Source: Pseudomonas sp. Bc-h (GTDB lineage Bacteria; Pseudomonadota; Gammaproteobacteria; Pseudomonadales; Pseudomonadaceae). Taken from it: 64,000 nucleotides of DNA. The notes beneath the pieces are model-generated. The model was not told where the DNA came from. It made no database searches and was given only the letters and a program-made list of their open reading frames with translations. Made by a program: the position numbers and the translations under genes. Location: contig NZ_MUIN01000007.1 of assembly GCF_002080045.1 (NCBI RefSeq), positions 338,421 to 402,420 on the forward strand, in the 5' to 3' direction. Positions 45,992 through 55,466 of the stretch are shown here, piece after piece (position 1 is the stretch's first letter; each line of letters starts with the position of its first letter).

Positions 45992-46629
45992 TAGCAGGAT
46001 TTCTGTTGTTCAAGCGTTGCCTTCGACACCCGTGTCTGCCGATCGTATCCAGGGATGGGTAACCACCGTCGGAACCCGGTCCCCCCTTTCCCCGTCAGAG
46101 GACACCAGGAAAAATCCCAAGGTGCTGGTGGGAAATCCTCTTTTTCAGGATCAACGCCAGCGATAGAACGAGGCGCTGCTTTCCAGTCAAACACCATCAT
46201 CGGCGAGCCTTGCCAAGCCAGCACTAGTCCTTGTGCTTGGCTGTCGTCGGTATTTATCCATCGGGCCGCTGCCGCAGTCATGAAGGCATCAATGTGGTCC
46301 TCATGGATGTGCGCCTTATAGGTCGATGTGAGTAACCAACGGCATACACTTAGGTGGTACGTCCAATTTAGCGACGGATGATTGCGGTACGCCCAGGTCA
46401 TAAAACTTCGAAATATGTTCAAGCCGTCTGGTGGGTCCAGCTTGAGTAAGCCGGGACACACATCGAACAACGTGTGCCAGTAAGGCAGCAATCTAGCGTC
46501 CAGTCGAACAAAGCTACGTGCGTTGCAGGGGTAGTCTGGAAACGGGGATAGTAAGTCGCCACGACTGTTTATGCGCGATGCTGTGCTAACCAGCCGCGAA
46601 ACACCTGAAGGAATAACTACAGAGCGCAT
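45991..46629 (-). CDS. Uncharacterised 212-aa protein upstream of DUF2946
   Basis: I do not recognise this protein. The start ATG 46627-46629 is chosen because GGAGG lies five bases before it; an earlier ATG (46641) is less suited. It has no signal peptide or membrane segment, is rich in tryptophan and proline, and contains an HIHEDH cluster, the segment GSPMMVFDWKAAPRSIAG and a C-terminal ESS-like WDFSWCPLTGKGG. A one-base overlap with the DUF2946 start argues it is a real gene. Its place in front of a TonB receptor suggests a metal or cofactor role, by inference only. Confidence 0.65.
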   Translation of the reverse strand: MRSVVIPSGVSRLVSTASRINSRGDLLSPFPDYPCNARSFVRLDARLLPYWHTLFDVCPGLLKLDPPDGLNIFRSFMTWAYRNHPSLNWTYHLSVCRWLLTSTYKAHIHEDHIDAFMTAAAARWINTDDSQAQGLVLAWQGSPMMVFDWKAAPRSIAGVDPEKEDFPPAPWDFSWCPLTGKGGTGFRRWLPIPGYDRQTRVSKATLEQQKSC

Positions 46630-46641
46630 AGGGGCCTCCAT

Positions 46642-47220
46642 GCCACCGCTGATCGCGATTTATTGGATGCGGAAAAACTGAAAGTCAGAGTTCCGGGAAA
46701 ATTGGATCTAGTATCGGAGTGGTCAATAACGCGAGACATACTGCCTTCTCTAATAGACGATGGGACGGCGTTCACCGAAGTCGCTGAGCAGCAACCATAT
46801 GAAAACGCGCGACAAAGACGAGCGGTGGATGACAAATCAAGCCGGCCACTTATTAGCGTGAATATCGGGGAAGCCTGAGGATGAGCTAAGGGCCAGGAAA
46901 GTCGAGAGGGGTGTTTAGCACTACATCCCAAGACTAGCGCACGGCTTTTTTGCCCAACTCGCAGTAGCGCGGCCAGGCAAAAAGCAATGGTCTACATCGC
47001 TCTAGGATAGTTCAGGCAGCAAAGACCACCGATTGAACAGTTATTGAACTGTATGTTCTATGCCGGAATACGGCTTACAGATGCAGAACAAACTAACCGC
47101 CACCAATAGCTTTGAACCCTACCATCTGCCCATGCCCCAAGACGAATCACGACAGCGAAAACCCCTTCTACAGAGCTCTTCTCAATACGGCTTAAATGTT
47201 CTCAGCTCCGGTCGTTATCG
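46642..47220. other. Gene-free gap
   Basis: About 580 bases between the unknown gene and an SDR, both read on the minus strand. An open frame on the plus strand (46663-46878) begins with TTG, lacks a ribosome site and matches nothing. I see no clear promoter or Fur-type operator. Confidence 0.45.
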
Positions 47221-47952
47221 TTAGACATGCTGGCCACCGTTAACGTGAATCTCTGCGCCGTTCACATAAGAGGCGCCACCGGTACAAAGGAAGTAGACGA
47301 GCGAGGCAACTTCTTCCGGTTTGCCTAGCCGGTTCATCGGCACAAGCCTTTCAACGATTTCCGCAGTACCTGCGGACAATATTGATGTTTCGATTTCTCC
47401 GGGTGCGATAGCATTGACCCTCACGCCATGCCGGCCAAAATCAAAGGCCATTTCCCGAGTGAGGGCGGAGAGCGCAGCTTTGGATGTGGAATAAGCGACA
47501 CCTGCGAACGGGTGCACCTTGGATCCTGCAATAGAGGTAACGTTAATGATGCTCCCTTTAGCAGCTCTCAACTCATCAAACAGTCCTCGCGCAAGGAGGG
47601 CCGTGGAAAACAGATTGACATTGAAAACCTTGATCCAGGTTGCGTAGTCGGACTCCAGAACACCAAGACGTGTCCCCTCTGGCCCCTTAGGCGAAACTCC
47701 GGCATTGTTTACCAATGCATCCAAGCGCCCGCCCAGTTTTGCTCTGATGGCCACCAAGCTGTCACTGACGCTATCAATATCTTCAAGATCGAGATGAATG
47801 TGGTTGAGTAACCCCTCGGCCCATGGGCATTCGGCAACCCAGTCTTGGCGAGAGGCGGTGAAAATCCTCCACCCAGCGGCTTGAAAGTGTTTGACGGTGG
47901 CATGGCCTATGCCACGACTGGCACCGGTCAATAACAGTGTCTTCTCGCTCAT
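47221..47952 (-). CDS. Short-chain dehydrogenase/reductase
   Basis: This is a 243-aa classical SDR with TGASRGIGHA near residues 9-18, VNNAGVSPKG, the catalytic YSTSK and a terminal NGAEIHVNGGQHV. The ribosome site before ATG 47952 is weak. The gene faces away from a copy of the repeated cis-element about 260 bases upstream and from a GNAT gene. This resembles the other SDR-regulator pairs in the window, but no regulator gene survives here. The substrate is unknown. Confidence 0.88.
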   Translation of the reverse strand: MSEKTLLLTGASRGIGHATVKHFQAAGWRIFTASRQDWVAECPWAEGLLNHIHLDLEDIDSVSDSLVAIRAKLGGRLDALVNNAGVSPKGPEGTRLGVLESDYATWIKVFNVNLFSTALLARGLFDELRAAKGSIINVTSIAGSKVHPFAGVAYSTSKAALSALTREMAFDFGRHGVRVNAIAPGEIETSILSAGTAEIVERLVPMNRLGKPEEVASLVYFLCTGGASYVNGAEIHVNGGQHV

Positions 47953-48215
47953 AAATGCATTTACCTGTTGGAAAATTTCGCTTTTTTAAGCGGTCTAGGT
48001 CAAAAAACCGATTTTCAATATGCTATCTATTGGCAGGCGTCATGAGTGACCCTGACTGCCGGGGCCGCTTGTGTTCGCTGCAGACATCCTGTGATCCACT
48101 TGACCCCCAGCCTTTTTGCCATTTTCGTTTCCTTGCGTTGGAGCGACTGAACGGTATTTAGCGTCGTTCATCCTGGATGAGGAGGAATCGATCCTACCGT
48201 TTCTATATTCGACTT

Positions 48216-48258
48216 TACGTCTGACTAAAGGAGGCGGAAACGACATTCTTCCCTCATT
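48216..48258. promoter_or_regulatory. Repeated 45-bp cis-element, copy B
   Basis: TACGT at 48216-48220, 18 bases, AACGACATT at 48239-48247, then CTTCCCTCATT. Spacing is identical to copies A and C. The 9-mer differs by one base from the other two. It lies between the SDR (minus) and the GNAT gene (plus). No GlxA-type gene is present beside this copy. Confidence 0.65.
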
Positions 48259-48433
48259 CCCGGTCATAAGACGGGAGCTCTGTTGAAATCCGGTCGAGGC
48301 TTGTTGTTTGATCATTATTCGTGTTCATGGAATCTCGAAAGGTTTTGGGTTTCATAGGCTCATTTCGTAAAACTGGGGACGCGCTTCTGCCTCCTCGGTT
48401 GGCATTGATATTCACTAATCTAAGGAGCGATGT

Positions 48434-48934
48434 ATGCGTGTTCGTCCAGCGATCATAGGTGACACCGAGGGCATGAGTAGAATCGCTAAGGCTACCTTTT
48501 CACTGGCGTGCCCAGCAGACACTCCAGTAGAAGAGCTGGAGCGCTACATCAGCGAAAATCTGACCGCGCGTTGTTTTCAGATCGCGCTGGATACGTCAAG
48601 CCAAGTGGTGCGAGTGCTGGAGAAAGCCGGAGATATCGTGGGTTTCAGTCTGGTCGACTACGAACCAGATCAATTAAACATCCCACTGGCGGATGGCATC
48701 CCTGAGTTGAGGCGATGCTATGTCGATTCAAAACACCATGGAACCGGTGCCGCACAGCTCCTCTTAACTGCGACTCTTACTGGTATCTCAGATCGTATCC
48801 GGCTCATGGTGAATGATCAGAATGCCCGCGCAATAGGCTTCTACCAACGTAATGGATTTTTGACAGTTGGAGAAACCAGTTTTCAATGCGGCGATGATGT
48901 CCACCGAGACTTGGTGATGGTACGTGAACTTTAG
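48434..48934 (+). CDS. GNAT-family N-acetyltransferase
   Basis: The 166-aa protein starts after AAGGAGCGATGT. It has the GNAT fold signs: N-terminal RVRPAIIGDTEGMSRIAKAT, the acetyl-CoA loop region LRRCYVDSKHHGTGAAQLLL (the usual Q/R-x-x-G-x-G/A is H-H-G-T-G-A) and the terminal VNDQNARAIGFYQRNGF. It would acetylate an amine. A bidirectional terminator follows. The acceptor is unknown; a detoxification role would fit the neighbourhood. Confidence 0.85.
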   Translation: MRVRPAIIGDTEGMSRIAKATFSLACPADTPVEELERYISENLTARCFQIALDTSSQVVRVLEKAGDIVGFSLVDYEPDQLNIPLADGIPELRRCYVDSKHHGTGAAQLLLTATLTGISDRIRLMVNDQNARAIGFYQRNGFLTVGETSFQCGDDVHRDLVMVREL

Positions 48935-49180
48935 GGTCGCGTTTTTTTGCGTAAGCGTTCCGGGAAAACAGATTGCGAGACTGCTGCATTCAGGCGATCG
49001 GTGCCGAGTACCTAGATCAGGACGCCGGACACTCGCGATTAAGGTCAAATGAGTGCAAACACGTAGTCAACAGCAGCGCAAGCTCACGGCAGGTAGGCGC
49101 GCGTCTAATCAGGCTAGGTGTGTTGAGCGGACGCTTATTGCGGTTTGGCTCTGGCCAGGAAATTTCCGTTGGGTTTGAAG

Positions 49181-49215
49181 CATAAAGAGCGGGTCAAGTT
49201 GACCCGTTCTTTATG
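49181..49215. terminator. Strong bidirectional terminator
   Basis: CATAAAGAGCGGGTCAA (49181-49197) pairs with TTGACCCGTTCTTTATG (49199-49215) with a single G-U-type mismatch. The A/T-rich outer stem gives a T tract on both strands. It sits between convergent GNAT and efflux genes. Confidence 0.85.
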
Positions 49216-49283
49216 AGCAATTCAAAGCCGTCCAGACTACGTAATCACCGCTTACGGCCATTGGAGGTAACGCTAGTATCGGC

Positions 49284-50774
49284 TCAGTTCCACCCACCAC
49301 CTAGGGCTCTAATCAGGTTCACCGTTGCAATGGCCTGAGTGCCCGTCAGACGGCTCAGTTGCAGCTCGTTCTGTAAGACTTGGCGCTGAGCATCGATAAC
49401 GTCCAAGTAGCTTATCTGTCCCTCTTCATACTGAGTTTTAGAAAGTCGCTCCGTCCGTATTGATGCTGCAACAGCTTCGCTTTGACTACCTTTCTGATCA
49501 TCGAGCAACCTCAGATCTGCCAGGTTGTCCTCTACCTCTCTAAACGCCGCCAATACTTGCTCCCGATACTTCGCAACCTGCTCGTCGTATCGAGCCCTTG
49601 CAGAGGCGAGATTTGCTTTCCTCCGACCACCATCAAATATCGGTAACGTCAGCGCCGTTCCCGCAAGGGGGCCTAGTAGAAAAGACCGGGTCGACCAGTC
49701 GAACAGATTCCCCAGCGATGACGACTCGAAGCCGGCGGAGGCATTTATATTAAGCTGCGGGAAAAATGCTGATTTCGCCGATCCGATTTGTGCATTAGCC
49801 GCGGCCATAGCTCTCTCGGCGGCAGCAATATCTGGACGGCGCTCCAGTAGGGCTGATGGTAACCCGATAGGCACCTGGGTCGCGATGGGCTCTATAGGTA
49901 AGTCAGGGAAGCCGAAATCGGCAGGAGATTTACCCAACAACAAGGCAAGACTATGTTCTGACGTCGCGCGAAGCCGTGCGATCCCTACCGAGTCCGCCCT
50001 CGCGGTCGATAGTTCGTTGCGAGCTCGCGAGAGGTCAAGTTCGCTTATGTCACCTTCTTTGAATCGCCCCTCTACTAATTTCAGGGCGTTTTCACGCAGG
50101 GTGACCGTGCGACGAAATAGTCGAAGTTGGTTGTCGTACTCACGCAGCTTGAAATAATTTTTAGCCACATCAGCTTGGAGGGCTAACAGCACAGAACGAT
50201 ACAGCGCCTCGTTCTGTGCTTGATTAGCGAGCGCAGTGTTCACTTGTGAATCTACCTTCCCGAACAAGTCTACCTCGTAAGAGGCAGTCGCCTGCGCCCG
50301 CCAAAGAGTCTGCGTGGACCCATTCGCATCGTCAGACAACAATTGTGAGGCAGGAGAGAGGCGTTCACGCGTAGGACCAAATCCCGCATCTAGGGATGGG
50401 AACCATCCCGCTCGGGCTGATTGGGTCAAGGCTCTCGATTGCTGCACTCGTGCGGCAGCCGCCTTCAGATTCTGATTAGCCTCAGCGGCTTGCCGCTCCA
50501 GGTCGCTTAGCACTGGATCGCCAAAGACTAGCCACCATTCCCCACGATGTTCGGCATCGGCCGGCTCAGCGTTTTTCCAGGCGCTGTCTTTGGGCAATGA
50601 TACTTGCTTCTGTTCAGCCGAAGCTTCCTTGAACGCCTGTGGAGTCGGGACGTCGGGGCGGCTGTATGTCGGCTCCACAGAGCATGCTGATAGAAGCGAT
50701 AGCAGCGCTGAGGAAGTTAGCAGTCCAAAAATAGACTTTTTGGGTAATTGGATCATTCGTTTGGCTCCGATCAT
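49284..50774 (-). CDS. RND efflux outer-membrane channel (OprM/NodT family)
   Basis: The 496-aa lipoprotein has a signal ending in the lipobox LLSAC followed by SVEPTYSRP, as in OprM/OprN. Internal repeats typical of TolC-like barrels include QAEAANQNLKAAAARVQQSR and the second-half ALLERRPDIAAAERAMAAAN. Its ATG overlaps the stop of the pump gene as ATGA. It is the last gene of the adaptor-pump-channel operon and completes an export path across both membranes. Confidence 0.92.
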   Translation of the reverse strand: MIGAKRMIQLPKKSIFGLLTSSALLSLLSACSVEPTYSRPDVPTPQAFKEASAEQKQVSLPKDSAWKNAEPADAEHRGEWWLVFGDPVLSDLERQAAEANQNLKAAAARVQQSRALTQSARAGWFPSLDAGFGPTRERLSPASQLLSDDANGSTQTLWRAQATASYEVDLFGKVDSQVNTALANQAQNEALYRSVLLALQADVAKNYFKLREYDNQLRLFRRTVTLRENALKLVEGRFKEGDISELDLSRARNELSTARADSVGIARLRATSEHSLALLLGKSPADFGFPDLPIEPIATQVPIGLPSALLERRPDIAAAERAMAAANAQIGSAKSAFFPQLNINASAGFESSSLGNLFDWSTRSFLLGPLAGTALTLPIFDGGRRKANLASARARYDEQVAKYREQVLAAFREVEDNLADLRLLDDQKGSQSEAVAASIRTERLSKTQYEEGQISYLDVIDAQRQVLQNELQLSRLTGTQAIATVNLIRALGGGWN

Positions 50775-53700
50775 GAGTCCAATGCTTCCGTTGTCAGGTT
50801 AGGCGCGTCTTTTTGAGCCACGTGTACTTTGCCACCTGCCAGCGTACGCAGGACCACGTAGAAGACAGGTGTTAGTGCGAGACCGAACAGGGTCACGCCC
50901 AACATGCCGAAAAACACCGATATCCCCATGGCTTGGCGCATTTCTGAGCCCGCCCCAGTGGAAAACACGAGTGGAACAACGCCCATGATGAAGGCGATCG
51001 AAGTCATGAGAATCGGCCGGAGACGCAAGCGGCTCGCTTCAATGGCAGCCTTCAGCGGCGTGTACCCGTCGTGCTCTAGTTCTCTGGCGAACTCGACGAT
51101 CAAGATGGCGTTTTTGGAAGCCAATGCTACCAATACCATCAGGCCGATCTGGGTGAAGATATTGTTGTCTCCTTGCGTGAGCCACACCCCCGTGAGTGCG
51201 CACAAGATGCTCATGGGGACGATCAGGATTACCGCCAAAGGGAGGGTCAAGCTTTCGTACAGTGCGGCCAGTACGAGGAATACGAGCAGGACGCTGACAG
51301 GGAAGACCCACATACCGGCATTACCTGCCAAAACCTTTTGGTAAGTCAGCTCAGTCCACTCGAATTTTACGCCTTGAGGCAACACCTCGGCTGCAATGCG
51401 CTCTGCTGCTGCTTGGGCCTGGCCAGACGAATAGCCCGGCGCTGGGCCGCCGTTAATATCCGCTGCGGTGTAGCCGTTATACCGAACCACCATGTCCGGA
51501 CCGTAGGTTGGGGTGATACGAACCAGAGACGATAGGGGCACCATTTCTCCACGGTCGTTTATGGTTTTTAGCTGAAGGATGTCATCTGCTCGCTGACGAA
51601 ACGGTGCGTCGGCCTGCACTCGTACCTGATATACCCGGCCAAAGCTGTTGAAGTCATTCACATACAAGGAGCCGAGGTATACCTGCATGGTCTTGAATAC
51701 ATCGGTAACAGACACGCCCAGCTGTTTGGCTTTCACACGGTCTAGATCGACGTTTAGCTGCGGGAAGTTGATCTGATAGTTTGTCAGTGACCCACCAAGC
51801 TCCGGGGTCACTGCAGCCTTGGCCATGAATGCTTGAGCGGCCTTATTAAGCTCCTCATACCCGAGGCTACCTTGGTCTTCCAGCTGCATTTTGAAGCCAC
51901 CTAGTGTGCCAAGCCCGAGTATTGGAGGCGGTGGAAACGCTGCGACATAGGCTCCTTTGATACTGGCGAACTTTTGGTTAAGGGATGCGACGATGGCCGC
52001 GGCGGACTCATCTTTCGATGTACGCTCGCTGAGAGGCTTGAGGGGGACAAAGACAATCCCTGCGCTAGAACTGTTCATGAATCCGTTAACGGACATGCCG
52101 GGGAAGCCGACTGCGTGAGCGGCGCCCGGCTGCTTCATGACTATTTCGCTCATCTGGCGAATCACTTCTTCCGTTCGGTCGAGAGAAGCGCCATTGGGCA
52201 GCTGGGCGATGGTGACCAAGTACTCCTTGTCCTGCATTGGAATAAACCCGGCAGGCACAACGTTCCCCATAACCGCCGTGAGCACCAGAAGAACCACATA
52301 AACCACCAGCATGCTGCCCTTGCGCTTAAGAATGCCTGTTACGCCTTTCGAGTATTGCTCCGAGCCACGATTAAAAACCTTGTTGAAGGCCCGAAAAAAA
52401 CCGCCCAGTAGCTTATTCATCACCCGCGTTAAGGCGTCTTGCTTAGCGTCGTGGCTACGCAAAAGTAGTGCGCTGAGGGCTGGAGAGAGCGTGAGTGAGT
52501 TGAAAGCAGATATCACTGTAGAGATCGCAATGGTCATTGCAAACTGCTTATAGAACTGGCCCGTGAGACCGCTCATAAATGCCAACGGTACAAACACAGC
52601 CACCAACGTAAGTGCGATGGCAATGATGGGGCCGCTGACCTCTCGCATGGCTTTATACGTAGCGTCCCTCGGGGTCAGGCCGCTGGCTATATTCCTCTCC
52701 ACGTTTTCAACCACAACGATGGCATCGTCAACGACGATACCAATGGCTAACACCATTCCGAAAAGCGACAGGGCATTGATTGAGAAGCCGAAGGCCAGCA
52801 ATAGCGCAAAGGTACCGATGATGGACACCGGTACAGCGATCAAAGGGATAATTGCTGTGCGCCACGATTGGAGGAACACAATAACGACCACGACCACTAG
52901 TGCAATGGCTTCGAGCAGGGTTTCTATAACTGCCTTAATGCTCGACTTCACGAAACGAGTTGGATCGTAGATAAGCCTGTAATCCAGGCCCGGAGGGAAA
53001 TCAGCGCTGAGATCTTTGAGTGCAGCGCGGACTTCATCAGAGATTTCCAGCGCGTTAGCGCCGGGCAATTGGTAGATGGCAAGGGAGACGGCGGGTTTGT
53101 TGTCCAGGAGCGCACGCAGTCCGTATTCAGCCGCTGAAAGTCCGACTCGGGCAACATCTCGCAGGTGAGTAACTGCGCCATTCGGGCTGGTTTTGAGAAC
53201 GATGTCGCGGAACTCGTCGACGGTTTTCAAGCGACCCTGTGCGTTGATTGTCAGCTGTACTGCAGTACCCGGTGAAGAAGGCGCAGCACCCACGGCGCCC
53301 GCAGCTACCTGGATATTCTGTTCTTGAATGGAAGTCACAATCTCCGAGGCGGTGAGATTACGCTGTGCCACCTTCTGCGGATCGAGCCAAACACGCATTG
53401 CATAGTCACCTGCGCCCCACATATCGACGCGGCCAACGCCAGGTATTCGCTCAAAGCGCGTTTTGACGTTCCGTACGCCGTAGTTCCTCAGATAGGTCGT
53501 GTCGTACCGACCATTCGGCGACACGAGGTGCAGAAAAAGAACCAACGAGGAAGAGCTTTTGAGCGTCGTAACGCCCAACCGTTGAACATCTTCGGGCAGC
53601 CGAGGCAGTGCTTGGTTGACTCGGTTCTGAACCAACTGGGTAGCCAAATCCGGATCAGTTCCTAACGCGAAAGTTACAGTGATGGTCAGGTTACCGTCAC

Positions 53701-53956
53701 TGTTCGCTTGTGACTGCATGTACAGCATATTCTCAACGCCGTTAATTTTTTCCTCAAGCGGCGCAGCAACTGTCTCGGCAATGACTTTTGGGTTCGCTCC
53801 AGGATATTGTGCGCTGATTGTGACCGAGGGCGGAACGACCTCTGGATACTCAGAAATCGGCAATTTAAATATTGCTATCAACCCTGCAAGCAGGATCACC
53901 ACGGATAGTACGCCCGCAAAAATCGGACGATCAATGAAGAACTTTGATATGTTCAT
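50771..53956 (-). CDS. RND multidrug efflux pump, inner-membrane transporter (MexF-like)
   Basis: At 1061 aa it has the usual length of HAE1 pumps. The start MNISKFFIDRPIFAGVLSVV and then LPISEYPEVVPPSVTISAQY are close to MexF. The proton relay aspartates are in GIVVDDAIVVVENVERN. It exports hydrophobic drugs or metabolites using the proton gradient. It lies in one operon with a MexE-like adaptor and an OprN-like channel, with an MFS gene first. The divergent GlxA-type regulator at 57098 probably controls it. Confidence 0.94.
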   Translation of the reverse strand: MNISKFFIDRPIFAGVLSVVILLAGLIAIFKLPISEYPEVVPPSVTISAQYPGANPKVIAETVAAPLEEKINGVENMLYMQSQANSDGNLTITVTFALGTDPDLATQLVQNRVNQALPRLPEDVQRLGVTTLKSSSSLVLFLHLVSPNGRYDTTYLRNYGVRNVKTRFERIPGVGRVDMWGAGDYAMRVWLDPQKVAQRNLTASEIVTSIQEQNIQVAAGAVGAAPSSPGTAVQLTINAQGRLKTVDEFRDIVLKTSPNGAVTHLRDVARVGLSAAEYGLRALLDNKPAVSLAIYQLPGANALEISDEVRAALKDLSADFPPGLDYRLIYDPTRFVKSSIKAVIETLLEAIALVVVVVIVFLQSWRTAIIPLIAVPVSIIGTFALLLAFGFSINALSLFGMVLAIGIVVDDAIVVVENVERNIASGLTPRDATYKAMREVSGPIIAIALTLVAVFVPLAFMSGLTGQFYKQFAMTIAISTVISAFNSLTLSPALSALLLRSHDAKQDALTRVMNKLLGGFFRAFNKVFNRGSEQYSKGVTGILKRKGSMLVVYVVLLVLTAVMGNVVPAGFIPMQDKEYLVTIAQLPNGASLDRTEEVIRQMSEIVMKQPGAAHAVGFPGMSVNGFMNSSSAGIVFVPLKPLSERTSKDESAAAIVASLNQKFASIKGAYVAAFPPPPILGLGTLGGFKMQLEDQGSLGYEELNKAAQAFMAKAAVTPELGGSLTNYQINFPQLNVDLDRVKAKQLGVSVTDVFKTMQVYLGSLYVNDFNSFGRVYQVRVQADAPFRQRADDILQLKTINDRGEMVPLSSLVRITPTYGPDMVVRYNGYTAADINGGPAPGYSSGQAQAAAERIAAEVLPQGVKFEWTELTYQKVLAGNAGMWVFPVSVLLVFLVLAALYESLTLPLAVILIVPMSILCALTGVWLTQGDNNIFTQIGLMVLVALASKNAILIVEFARELEHDGYTPLKAAIEASRLRLRPILMTSIAFIMGVVPLVFSTGAGSEMRQAMGISVFFGMLGVTLFGLALTPVFYVVLRTLAGGKVHVAQKDAPNLTTEALDS

Positions 53957-54132
53957 TAATGACTCTTTAAGTGAGGCGGCTACTTGCTCTCAGCGCTGCT
54001 TGAAAGTTAAAAAAGACAACAGGACGCTTCAGGATGCACTCTGTTTTATAATCAATACACGGATCAATAAATCCTGAGTGCCTGAGGAACACTCATTATT
54101 TACTGGTGAATTTTCGTTAGTCCTGTCGTGGG

Positions 54133-55311
54133 TCATTGAGCGTTTCTAGCCTGAGCGTCATTTTGGGGAATTATCTTTCCTAGAACCTGCTCCCCTGGAC
54201 GGACTCGCTGAATGCCGCCTACCACCACCCGTTCGCCCTCTTCGAGTCCGGATGTGATAATGCGATAATTGCCTTGTAGATTTCCCAGCGCTACCGGGCG
54301 ATAAACAATATGGTCATCTTTTCCCACGACCAAGACAAATCGCTTGTCTTGGTCGGTGCCAATTGCCGCATCATCAATAAGAAGGGCCGCGTATGGTTCA
54401 CTGCCGCCCACTTTTACACGCGCATATAGCCCCGGGACCATGGTGCCATCAGCGTTGTCAAACCGTGCACGCATGCGGATAGTGCCCGAGGTAGTGTCGA
54501 GTTCATTGTCTACGGATTGGATGACTCCCCGGCGCGAATACCCTGTCTCATCTGCAAGTCCTAGGTCAACCGGAACAGTAGCCTTATTGCCGAGTCTGTT
54601 GATGTACTTAAGATAAGTCTGCTCATCAGCGTTGAACTCTGCGTAAATGGGGGTAACAGAGACAAGCATCGTTAAAGGTGCCGCGCCTGCCCCGGCGTTT
54701 ACGATGTTTCCAAGTGTAATTTCTGCCCGCGATACTCGACCAGAAATTGGAGCTGTGATCTGCGTATGGCCGAGATCAATTTTAGCTGCATCCAGCGCTG
54801 CTTCAGCAGTCTTAAGATTGGCACTGGCCTCCAATGCCGCGTTGTTTTTTTCATCGTAGTCACGTTTCGCTATTGCATTTTCGGCAATTAGCCGCTGTGC
54901 TCTCTCCCAGTCGCTTTTAGTGTACGCGGCGCGGGCCTGAGCTGCCGCAACCTGCCCCTTAGCTCGTTCGACTTGTGCTTGGTAAGGTCGTGGGTCGATG
55001 ACGAACAAAATGTCCCCTTTTTTTACTAGTTGGCCATCATGTATGTTGACGTCCGTTATGGTTCCTGCCACCAGCGGCCTAACCTCAACTTTTTCCACCG
55101 CGGCTAATCGGCCAGAGTAGGTTTGCCAGTCGGTAACCGTTTCTTTCTTAACGACCATGACATCTACCTCTTGGACTGGGGGCGGGCCGTCCTGTGCTAT
55201 AGCTTCCTCTGAGTTATCGACCACACCAAAGGCAACGACGCCGAAAATAATAAGTATACCTGCGGAGTAAAGTGCCAGCCCACTGCGGGGTTTGTAATTA
55301 GTGCTCATCAT
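54133..55311 (-). CDS. RND efflux periplasmic adaptor (MexE-like)
   Basis: The 392-aa adaptor has an N-terminal hydrophobic segment (YSAGILIIFGVVAFGVV). A barrel-sandwich and lipoyl part follows with VEVRPLVAGTITDVNIHDGQ, then the alpha-hairpin (AAQARAAYTKSDWERAQRL). The membrane-proximal end has AIGTDQDKRFVLVVG, as in MexE. It links the pump to the outer channel. Two adjacent ATGs (55311, 55308) compete as start. A 176-base gap precedes the pump gene. Confidence 0.92.
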   Translation of the reverse strand: MMSTNYKPRSGLALYSAGILIIFGVVAFGVVDNSEEAIAQDGPPPVQEVDVMVVKKETVTDWQTYSGRLAAVEKVEVRPLVAGTITDVNIHDGQLVKKGDILFVIDPRPYQAQVERAKGQVAAAQARAAYTKSDWERAQRLIAENAIAKRDYDEKNNAALEASANLKTAEAALDAAKIDLGHTQITAPISGRVSRAEITLGNIVNAGAGAAPLTMLVSVTPIYAEFNADEQTYLKYINRLGNKATVPVDLGLADETGYSRRGVIQSVDNELDTTSGTIRMRARFDNADGTMVPGLYARVKVGGSEPYAALLIDDAAIGTDQDKRFVLVVGKDDHIVYRPVALGNLQGNYRIITSGLEEGERVVVGGIQRVRPGEQVLGKIIPQNDAQARNAQ

Positions 55312-55466
55312 GACTCCAAGATTAATTCTGTCCTAGCTTAGATGGTGTGTGAATGCCAGTGGCGATGGCTAATTCACAACGATATGAGGTGGCGCTAATT
55401 AAAGCGCCGACTTGTTTGGACCTCCAGCTATGCCGCTTTTGAAAGATGCACGGCACGCACGGATAA

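Noticed and set aside
46663..46878. Plus-strand frame of 71 codons with acidic, protein-like composition
   Set aside because: It begins with TTG without a ribosome site, overlaps the control region of other genes and matches no family.
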